From Terriglobia bacterium (GTDB taxonomy: Bacteria; Acidobacteriota; Terriglobia; UBA7540), in assembly GCA_022866195.1 (NCBI GenBank), contig JALHUF010000707.1, positions 1 through 7,192 of the forward strand: a DNA stretch of 7,192 nucleotides. Reading direction: 5' to 3'. A program made the translations under genes and the position numbers. The notes below the pieces were generated by a model, which searched no databases, was not told the origin of the DNA, and saw only the letters and a program-made list of their open reading frames with translations. Of this stretch, positions 1-6,341 are shown piece by piece; the stretch's first letter is position 1, and each line of letters starts with the position of its first letter.

Positions 1-1961
1 ACCGCTATCAGTACATGCGGGCAGCTCTACCGCTACCCCCGAGCCCGGCGGACCCTGACCCTTGGCGCTGGGTTCTGGATAGAACACCAATCCCGCCCGA
101 ATTTCAGGGGCCAAGTGGCTTCACGACCTTGGGCGAGGTCCGGCAAACGATTTTCGACAAGTTCTCGCGCACGGGATTCAATTTCGATTGGTCCTGGTTG
201 GTGCGTGGCGCTGGCACTCACACGCTCAAGGCCGGCTATGCCATGAACCGTATCCACAACGACGTCTTCTATGGTCCGAACAGATCGTGGGTACGGCCGT
301 ACTGGGGTTATACCTACACGCCCGTTACCGATAGTGGGGCGGAGGTTTGCGTCGACCTGAGGGCCCAGAACCTGGACCTTTACGGTAGGGCCTTATGCCG
401 TGGAATTTTCGGCACCTACCGCATCATCGACATCAGCACCGTTGGCAATGTCGCCAGCTTCAACCACTCCATCTTCTTCCAGGATGCGTGGAAGGTGGGG
501 CGTTTCACCTTGAATCTGGGCGTCCGGATGGACAAGGAGTATCTGCCCTCTTTCTCCTCAGGGGCGGGCATTGTCTCCACACCAATCAAGTTCGGATTCT
601 TCGACAAGGTGGCGCCGCGCCTAGGAGCGGCGGTGGATGTCCTGGGCAACGGCAAGCTGAAGGTCTTCGGCAGTTGGGGCATGTTCTACGACATCATGAA
701 GTACTCCATGCCCCGCGGCTCCTTCGGCGGCGACTACTGGCATGATTGCTGGAACACCTTGGACACCTACAACTACACCGACATCGCTCCCATGCTGGAC
801 GCGAACAATCACACCTCCCCAGGGGGAGGGGGATTACCTGGCACCAAGATCGAGGAGATTGACTGGCGTATTCCTTCCAACACCACGGAGTCTGCCCCCC
901 CACCCCCCATCGCGAACGACGTGAACGGCCGCATCGACAAGAACTTGAAGCCGATGCGCTTGCGCCGTATCGACGTTGGGGCAGAGTACGCCCTCCGTCC
1001 CAGTCTAGGCCTAGAGGTACGTTACACCCGCAACCGGTTGGACTACACCATCGAAGACGCGGGCATCCTCGGACCCGGTGGGGAGGAGTACTACATTGTT
1101 AACCCGGGCTACGGCATCACTAAGAAGATGCTGTATCAGGATTGTGAGGACACCTGGGTGAATCCGGAGAACTGCCCCTCCATGCCCAAGGCAGTTCGCA
1201 ACTACGACGGGATGGAAGTACGCCTGATCAAGCGCTGGTCACAAAACTGGGGCTTCAGCGCCTCTTACACTTACAGCCGCCTGTGGGGCAACTACTCCGG
1301 CCTGACCAGCACCGAAATCGGTGACGCTGCCGGTGGCCGGCACGACCCCAACGTCAGCCGTTACTTCGATCTACTCCAAATGACCTACGATGCACACGGG
1401 AAGCCCACTTTCGGCATCCTGCCCACGGACCGGCCGCACACCCTGGGACTCTACGGGGCTCACCGGAAGAAGTGGTGGGGGATGGAAAGCACGTTCGGAT
1501 TGACTCAACTTGCCTACTCGGGAGTCCCGCTGACCACCGAGATCCCGATGATCAGCAGCACTGCTGTACATCCCGAGGGCATCGGCAACTGGTTGCCACT
1601 CACCGCGGATGCCGAAGGCTACATCACCGCCGGCGCGGTGCAGAAAGACCACCGTGGGCCAGCCTTCACCAATACCAACTTCCTGCTCACCCACGACCTC
1701 CCACTCAGCGAGACCACGAAGCTCACGTTTGAAGTGAACATCATGAACCTTTTCAATCAGAAGCACGCCTTGCGGTACTACACCAATCCACTGCGCGGCG
1801 GCCAGATCCCGGTGGAGCTTGAGACGTTCTTCCAGGGATTTGACTACGTCAGTGCACTGAATGATCCAGTCGAGGAGCTGGCTCTGGATAGCCGCTACGG
1901 GTATTCCGACGCGTTCAACGCCGGGCGGCAATTCCGCTTCAAGATTAAATTCAGCTCCTAA
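1..1961 (+). CDS. Oar-like TonB-dependent receptor, C-terminal barrel part (5' partial)
   Basis: This is the C-terminal part of a large outer-membrane TonB-dependent receptor of the Oar-like family, which moves an unknown substrate across the outer membrane using TonB energy. The frame is open to the left edge (codons RYQY precede the first ATG at 15), that ATG has no ribosome binding site, and signal peptide, regulatory domain and plug are absent, so the true start lies outside. What is visible is barrel sequence: alternating aromatic strands, a QGPSGFTT segment near the start, HTLKAGY, FFQDAWKVGRFTLNLGVRMDKE, the LKPMRLRRIDVGAEYAL segment typical of the middle of the barrel, TDRPHTLGLYG, and a final FEVNIMNLFNQK strand ending in FRFKIKFSS. 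Cysteines fall in two close pairs (codons at 348/396 and 1143/1173) plus one single (747). The last residue is Ser rather than the usual aromatic one, but RFKIKF lies just before it. Family assignment is solid; the substrate is unknown. Confidence 0.87.
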   Translation, partial: RYQYMRAALPLPPSPADPDPWRWVLDRTPIPPEFQGPSGFTTLGEVRQTIFDKFSRTGFNFDWSWLVRGAGTHTLKAGYAMNRIHNDVFYGPNRSWVRPYWGYTYTPVTDSGAEVCVDLRAQNLDLYGRALCRGIFGTYRIIDISTVGNVASFNHSIFFQDAWKVGRFTLNLGVRMDKEYLPSFSSGAGIVSTPIKFGFFDKVAPRLGAAVDVLGNGKLKVFGSWGMFYDIMKYSMPRGSFGGDYWHDCWNTLDTYNYTDIAPMLDANNHTSPGGGGLPGTKIEEIDWRIPSNTTESAPPPPIANDVNGRIDKNLKPMRLRRIDVGAEYALRPSLGLEVRYTRNRLDYTIEDAGILGPGGEEYYIVNPGYGITKKMLYQDCEDTWVNPENCPSMPKAVRNYDGMEVRLIKRWSQNWGFSASYTYSRLWGNYSGLTSTEIGDAAGGRHDPNVSRYFDLLQMTYDAHGKPTFGILPTDRPHTLGLYGAHRKKWWGMESTFGLTQLAYSGVPLTTEIPMISSTAVHPEGIGNWLPLTADAEGYITAGAVQKDHRGPAFTNTNFLLTHDLPLSETTKLTFEVNIMNLFNQKHALRYYTNPLRGGQIPVELETFFQGFDYVSALNDPVEELALDSRYGYSDAFNAGRQFRFKIKFSS

Positions 1962-1970
1962 CCTTCAACC

Positions 1971-2010
1971 TCCGGGGGCGACGCGAGCGTCGCCCCCCGG
2001 AACTTTCATT
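1971..2010 (+). terminator. GC-rich hairpin downstream of the first receptor
   Basis: Ten bases after the TAA stop, an almost perfect inverted repeat pairs 1971-1983 with 1988-2001, with one extra C bulged in the 3' arm and a CGAG loop. The stem contains a G5/C6 block. The tail (AACTTTCATT) is only moderately T-rich, so this may be an intrinsic terminator of weak tail type or a structure protecting the mRNA 3' end. Its place directly behind the stop codon supports a transcript-end role. Confidence 0.7.
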
Positions 2011-2192
2011 CTGTAGCCACCATGCGCCATGCACGGCCTCTCCGTTTGAAGCGACGGTACCAATTGGGAACGTGTCTCCGACCTACCGGTCGGTGTGGAG
2101 CTTCTCCAATCTCCGGTATTCTGCATATAACAAACTGTAGATTAGGATAGGTTGTGGCGTGCCCCACTTCCATCTCGTTGATTCTGCTTGGA

Positions 2193-2204
2193 TTGGCAGG
2201 CCAA
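2193..2204. promoter_or_regulatory. Palindrome TTGGC-AG-GCCAA, possible operator
   Basis: This is a perfect 5-bp dyad with a 2-nt spacer, ending 30 bp before the -35 box of the candidate promoter at 2235. Position and symmetry would suit a dimeric transcription regulator acting on the downstream receptor. No known regulator consensus can be assigned, and a palindrome of this size can occur by chance. Confidence 0.3.
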
Positions 2205-2234
2205 CTGTAGGGCACACATTGGCCCGTCTTTTGC

Positions 2235-2264
2235 TTGACAGGGAGACTGAAAGTCGGGTAAGGT
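2235..2264 (+). promoter_or_regulatory. Candidate sigma70-type promoter of the complete receptor gene
   Basis: A perfect -35 box TTGACA lies at 2235-2240. An 18-bp spacer leads to TAAGGT at 2259-2264, which keeps the most important -10 bases (first T, second A, last T) but is otherwise weak. It would start transcription near 2271 and give a leader of about 210 nt. A second, poorer candidate has a better -10 (TATAAC, 2126-2131) but only a weak -35 (TTCTCC, 2102-2107). Confidence 0.45.
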
Positions 2265-2469
2265 GTGGCCCGTTTAGCGGCCCTGACGCCTTGGGCTTTG
2301 GTACACAGAGTCAACCGGACATTTAGGAACGCAGCCAGTTGCGGAACTTCTTGGATTTGCACTCTGGGGCAGGTGAGTTGTTTATCTTGGCGGGGGCCGA
2401 ATCTTGCCCTGAGTTACTCTGCTTCTCTTATCGAACCTCCATGCAAGGCAATTCAGTCCTGCTCCAAAA

Positions 2470-2482
2470 AAGGGGGTAGTAA
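2470..2482 (+). promoter_or_regulatory. Ribosome binding site and in-frame stops fixing the start
   Basis: The purine-rich AAGGGGGT at 2470-2477 lies 5 nt before the ATG at 2483 and matches the Shine-Dalgarno core with one G-for-A change. The two codons directly before the ATG are in-frame stops (TAG 2477-2479, TAA 2480-2482), so translation cannot begin further upstream. The next in-frame Met, residue 22, would destroy the signal peptide. Confidence 0.8.
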
Positions 2483-5400
2483 ATGTTAAAGGCCATTCGG
2501 CATGGGACCCTAAGGTACTTCTTGGGATTTGTGTGCTTTGTGTTGATGGGAACGGGGACGCTTCTGGGACAGGGAACCGCGGGCACGATTACCGGCACCG
2601 TGACCGACCCAACGGGCGCGGTGATCCCCGAGGCAACCGTCACGGTCGCCAATCAGGGTACCGGCGTGAATTTCCACCTGACCACGAACTCTTCGGGCGT
2701 GTACTCCATCACGTCTTTGATCCCCGGGACCTACACGGTGACTGTCTCTCAAAAAGGGTTCAAGACTTACGTTAACCAGAATCTTGGCCTGAGTGTCAAC
2801 GAGCTCCTTCGGATAGACGCCCAATTAGAGATTGGCGTGGAGACGCAGACGGTGACCGTGGAGGCCGTGGCGCCTCTGGTGAACACCACAGAAGGTCGGT
2901 TGTCGTCCCTGGTCAGCGCCACCCAGATTCAAAGCATGCCGCTGAACGGGCGCAACATCTACCAGTTGATGCAGCTGATTCCCGGCGCCGTTAACTCCAC
3001 CGGCGTCAACCTGGAGAACGCTGGCACGGGCGGCATAGCCACCAACATCAACGGCACGCGTCTGAACTTCAACGGATTCCTCATGGACGGTGTCGCCAAT
3101 AAGGGTCTGACGGGGGGTGCCAACGCTCAGCCCTCGCCGGACTTCGTCCAGGAATTCCGCATCATGACCAACGATTTCTCGGCGCAATATGGCAACAGCG
3201 CCGGCTCGGTCACCGACGTGAGCATCAAGACCGGGACGAATAGCCTCCATGGTGCGGTCTGGGAATACCTGCGCAACGATAAGTTGAATGCCCGGAACTT
3301 CTTCGATGGCGACATCAAGAGTAAATGGCGGCAGAACCAGTTCGGCGCCGACGTGGGCGGCCCCATTAAGAAGGAAAAGCTCTTCTTCTTTGCCGGCTAC
3401 GAAGGCGAGCGCTTCCGGACCGAGTCGCCTGCGGAATACACCATTGAGACCCCGGCGTGGCGGCAGGCCGTCAGGACCGCGCTCCCCAACTCCGTGGCAA
3501 CGCTGCTCTACACCGACTTTCCGGGCCCCGACGTGCAGTCAGGAATGGAAAGCTACACGGTAGAGGATGTTGTCAATCAGACGGCTATTGACGATCTAGG
3601 CGCGAATGTGGGCGGCCAGTACGACAACTACACGCCTGGCACGTTGATCTCCAACTCGTTCATGGCTTACACCGATCCCTGTTTCCTGAACTATTGGAAC
3701 TATATCGGCGCCCCCGCCTTTTCCGGCGGGCCCACTTGGGGGGACGCGCAGGTTGCTGCCAACACCTTCGCCAGCTTAGTGGGCGTCACGGCGGCGGAGA
3801 GTGCGCAGATTCAGACCAACATCAACGCCGTCTGCCCGGGTATGGGTCTCGCGGCCCCCGCGGTGCAGTCCGGAGCCATGGCCCGCGACGCGTGGATGCT
3901 GGGCACGGTTCGCGCCAAGTTCGCCACCCGGACGGTCAATCAATTCTATAACGGAGACCAGTTCACGGGGCGGCTTGACTACCAGGGTGACCAGAACCGG
4001 ATTTTTGGACGCTTCTTCTTTTCCATGCAGAAAGACCCCAACGTCACCTCGCTCAACTCGGCGATTCGCGGATTCACGGTTCCCATGACGGCATCTTTCC
4101 CGAGCGCGGCTTTTAGCTGGGTGCGCAGCTTCTCGCCCAACGTGGTCAACGAATTACGCCTCGGCTACACGCGGAACCAACTCAGTGACATTCCCAACCC
4201 GACGCAGTTCGGCGTTCCACAGATCAGCTTTGACTTCGGCGAGGTGAACTTCGGGGCGTACAACGGCTATCCCCAGTTCTTCGTCGAGAATGTGTACAAC
4301 TATGTGGACATGCTTTCCATCGTGAAGGGCAAGCACTCTCTCAAGCTAGGCGGTGAGTTCAAGCGTAACATCGAGAACAGCGAATTTAACGTCGGCCGGC
4401 CCAGCTACTACTTCTTCGACATGCTGTACTTTGCGGCTAACCTGCCCTACCAGTTGGCGGCGGGCGTCAATCCGGAGCTCACCACGGGCGGCGCAGCGCA
4501 CATTGACACCAACATTCGTGGCTTCCGCAACTACGAACTTGGGTTCTTCGTTCAGGACGATTGGAAGGTGACCAAGAACCTGACCTTGAACTTCGGCCTG
4601 CGGTGGGATTACTTCGCTCCCCACACCGAGAAGTACGGCAACATCACGAACTTTCACTACGGACCCGGCGCGGATGCTGTCGAGCGACACGCCAGCATCA
4701 ACTGTCAAGCGACCATCAGCGGGGAGTGCGCGGGGCCGGCGGGAGATACAAACACGCCGAACGGCGGGTTTGTGGCCGCGCAGCAGTTGACCCCGCCAGA
4801 CAGGAACAATTTCTCCCCCCGCTTCGGCTTCGCTTGGGACCCGCGCGGGAACGGCAAGACCGCCATCCGGGGCGGCTTTGCCATCTTCTATGAAGCCGGC
4901 ATCTATAACCCCCTCTCGAACTCGCGGTGGAATCTACCCTTCTACTCATTCAACATCGCGATGCCGATATTTGGATATCCCGGCCTGCCTCTGTTTGGTC
5001 CCACGAACCCGGACGGCACGCCCAACACTTCTGCGACGCCGTCTTACTCCGGCGCCCCCGATAACCCTGGCCAGGGTCCAGCGGGTCTGGGCTTTGCCGG
5101 GAACATCATGGGTTGGTACCCCGGGAATCCCAATTTGGCGTACTTGACCGGCATCCCCGACCCTGCCGGGATGCGGACCCCTTATGTGGAGAATGCTTTC
5201 CTGGGTGTCCAGCAAGAACTCACGCCCTCCATGGTCTTGGAGGCTAACTGGGTGATGACGTTGGGGAAGAAGCTGTTCTGGGCCGAAAACCCGAATCGGG
5301 TGGTGAACGGCTATGCGCGAGCCAGTGTCATTGACCCCTGTACGGGGGTAGACGCAGCGCCTACACCGCTGGTCAATCCCTGCTTCGGCACACTCCGCAC

Positions 5401-6193
5401 TTGGATGAACAGTGTCAATTCCAATTACAACGCTCTTCAGGTCTCGGTGACTCGCAAGATGAGTCGAGGCCTGGCCATGACGTCTGCTTACACCTGGAGC
5501 CATACGCTCGACTTCCGCTCTGACTGGCATGCCCTCACCTCCGGCGGCAGCGCCAACTGGGCCAATGCTTTCGGAGCGTCGGGGTATTCGTATGACCCGA
5601 AAAAGGTCTTCCTCGAGTACGGCAATTCCTCGTTCGATATCAGGCAGCGCTGGGTCACCTCGCTGTCCTGGGAACTGCCGTGGCTTAAGGATCAGCGTGG
5701 CGTCGCTGGAAAGATCCTGGGTGGGTGGCAGACGAACTATAACGTTTCTTTGCAGACCGGCTTCCCCTTCACCGTGGGGGCACGAAGAGACTACAATGGC
5801 GATGGGATCAGGGGTGACCGTCCGGACACGCCGAGTTGGGGAAATTCCCGCAGCTTCACCAACACGGACTTCTTGCAGGGCTCGGCCCCCGATGGGGGAA
5901 GCGTGATGCAGAGCCTCCTCGGTGACTTCCCGCGTCCGGCTGATGGAACTGACGGGAATCTGGGGCGTAACACTTTCCGCGGACCTGGAATCGCCAACGT
6001 GGATTTCTCGCTCTTCAAGAAGATTGCGTTCAAGGAGCGGTATTCCATGGAGTTCCGGGCTGAGTTCTTTAACCTCTTCAACCGCGTCAACCTCTACCCG
6101 CCGGATGCGAACTTGGCCAGCGCGAACTTTGGCCTGTCGCAACAGGCCTTTGACCCGCGCGTGATTCAGTTCGGGCTCAGATTCGCCTTCTAG
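2483..6193 (+). CDS. Oar-like TonB-dependent receptor with carboxypeptidase regulatory-like domain (complete)
   Basis: This complete 1236-residue protein is an outer-membrane transporter of the Oar-like TonB-dependent family. A basic n-region (MLKAIRHGTLR) and a hydrophobic stretch (about residues 12-28) form a signal peptide ending near LLGQG. Residues about 32-126 form a carboxypeptidase regulatory-like beta-sandwich (GTITGTVTDPTGAVIPEATV, SGVYSITSLIPGTYTV). The plug follows from about 127, with MPLNGRN at 152-158, LMQLIPGA and the FNGFLMDGV segment. The rest is barrel with long loops, ending in FFNLFNRVNLYPP and a terminal Phe (FGLRFAF). Mature-part cysteines come as pairs at about 400/451, 741/749 and 953/967, suggesting disulfide-stapled loops. 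Residues 1103-1115 (DYNGDGIRGDRPD) resemble a calcium-binding loop. Length is normal for the family. Known relatives include Myxococcus Oar, needed for secretion of the protease PopC; many acidobacterial copies are presumed nutrient receptors. The substrate here is unknown. It probably has its own promoter, separate from the preceding receptor. Confidence 0.92.
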   Translation: MLKAIRHGTLRYFLGFVCFVLMGTGTLLGQGTAGTITGTVTDPTGAVIPEATVTVANQGTGVNFHLTTNSSGVYSITSLIPGTYTVTVSQKGFKTYVNQNLGLSVNELLRIDAQLEIGVETQTVTVEAVAPLVNTTEGRLSSLVSATQIQSMPLNGRNIYQLMQLIPGAVNSTGVNLENAGTGGIATNINGTRLNFNGFLMDGVANKGLTGGANAQPSPDFVQEFRIMTNDFSAQYGNSAGSVTDVSIKTGTNSLHGAVWEYLRNDKLNARNFFDGDIKSKWRQNQFGADVGGPIKKEKLFFFAGYEGERFRTESPAEYTIETPAWRQAVRTALPNSVATLLYTDFPGPDVQSGMESYTVEDVVNQTAIDDLGANVGGQYDNYTPGTLISNSFMAYTDPCFLNYWNYIGAPAFSGGPTWGDAQVAANTFASLVGVTAAESAQIQTNINAVCPGMGLAAPAVQSGAMARDAWMLGTVRAKFATRTVNQFYNGDQFTGRLDYQGDQNRIFGRFFFSMQKDPNVTSLNSAIRGFTVPMTASFPSAAFSWVRSFSPNVVNELRLGYTRNQLSDIPNPTQFGVPQISFDFGEVNFGAYNGYPQFFVENVYNYVDMLSIVKGKHSLKLGGEFKRNIENSEFNVGRPSYYFFDMLYFAANLPYQLAAGVNPELTTGGAAHIDTNIRGFRNYELGFFVQDDWKVTKNLTLNFGLRWDYFAPHTEKYGNITNFHYGPGADAVERHASINCQATISGECAGPAGDTNTPNGGFVAAQQLTPPDRNNFSPRFGFAWDPRGNGKTAIRGGFAIFYEAGIYNPLSNSRWNLPFYSFNIAMPIFGYPGLPLFGPTNPDGTPNTSATPSYSGAPDNPGQGPAGLGFAGNIMGWYPGNPNLAYLTGIPDPAGMRTPYVENAFLGVQQELTPSMVLEANWVMTLGKKLFWAENPNRVVNGYARASVIDPCTGVDAAPTPLVNPCFGTLRTWMNSVNSNYNALQVSVTRKMSRGLAMTSAYTWSHTLDFRSDWHALTSGGSANWANAFGASGYSYDPKKVFLEYGNSSFDIRQRWVTSLSWELPWLKDQRGVAGKILGGWQTNYNVSLQTGFPFTVGARRDYNGDGIRGDRPDTPSWGNSRSFTNTDFLQGSAPDGGSVMQSLLGDFPRPADGTDGNLGRNTFRGPGIANVDFSLFKKIAFKERYSMEFRAEFFNLFNRVNLYPPDANLASANFGLSQQAFDPRVIQFGLRFAF

Positions 6194-6218
6194 CCCCGGG
6201 CAGAGCTTGGTTTCCTAC

Positions 6219-6250
6219 AAGGGGGACGAGCAATCGTCCCCCTTTCCTTT
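6219..6250 (+). terminator. Intrinsic terminator with GCAA tetraloop after the complete receptor
   Basis: A perfect 11-bp stem pairs 6219-6229 with 6234-6244, closed by a GCAA tetraloop of the stable GNRA class, 25 nt after the TAG stop. A pyrimidine-rich tail with two T3 runs follows (TTTCCTTT). Stem strength, position and tail make it the main terminator for the receptor transcript. Confidence 0.75.
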
Positions 6251-6293
6251 GGTAGCCACGACGAACCCGCTCTTCGATTCGTCGTGGGTTTCT
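6251..6293 (+). repeat. Palindromic element, copy A (second hairpin, + strand)
   Basis: This begins with GGTAGCCACGACGA and forms a perfect 10-bp stem (6256-6265 with 6278-6287) around a 12-nt loop. GGGTTTCTC follows, so it can also act as a back-up terminator for the receptor transcript. It is a diverged copy of the element lying in reverse orientation at 6298-6341. Confidence 0.65.
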
Positions 6294-6297
6294 CTGT

Positions 6298-6341
6298 TGG
6301 GAAAAAGCCCACGGCGAGATAGAACGCTCGCCGTGGCTACC
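6298..6341 (-). terminator. Intrinsic terminator of the sulfatase/TPR gene; palindromic element, copy B
   Basis: Read on the minus strand directly after the TAA stop (6342-6344), this sequence begins GGTAGCCACGGCGA and forms a 10-bp stem (6336-6327 with 6318-6309) with an 8-nt loop. Allowing one bulged G extends the stem to 12 bp. GCTTTTTC follows, a classical intrinsic terminator tail. It is the inverted partner of the hairpin at 6251-6293. Confidence 0.78.

Larger units (their letters stand above)
1962..2482. other. 521-bp non-coding region between the two receptors
   Basis: No convincing gene lies here on either strand. Base composition is visibly less GC-rich than the flanking genes. In order it holds the hairpin at 1971-2001, an isolated GTAGCCAC octamer at 2013-2020, short dyads at 2078-2093 (CCGACC/GGTCGG, 4-nt loop) and 2096-2108 (TGGAG/CTCCA), a near-direct repeat CAAACTGTAG/CCAACTGTAG at 2131 and 2201, a palindrome at 2193-2204, a candidate promoter at 2235-2264, and a long leader up to the ATG at 2483. 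A 118-codon minus-strand frame at 2006-2362 resembles nothing recognisable and was not accepted. Confidence 0.7.

Noticed and set aside
821..834. G5-A-G5 run as a possible G-quadruplex
   Set aside because: Only two adjacent G runs are present, and they lie inside a coding segment for a glycine-rich loop; the four-run requirement is not met.
1371..1931. 186-codon open frame on the minus strand opposite the first receptor
   Set aside because: It is antisense to clear barrel sequence, and no family features were seen in its translation.
15..1961. ATG at 15 as the real start of a 648-residue protein
   Set aside because: The frame is open upstream to the window edge, there is no ribosome binding site, and the product would lack the signal peptide, regulatory domain and plug that the family requires.
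2006..2362. 118-codon minus-strand open frame in the intergenic region
   Set aside because: It has no recognisable domain, is rich in Arg and Pro, and covers the candidate promoter and dyads; more likely a chance frame.
4946..6142. 398-codon open frame on the minus strand opposite the receptor barrel
   Set aside because: It lies wholly antisense to a confidently identified receptor, and its Arg/Val/Gly-rich translation shows no domain; long antisense frames are common in GC-rich genes.
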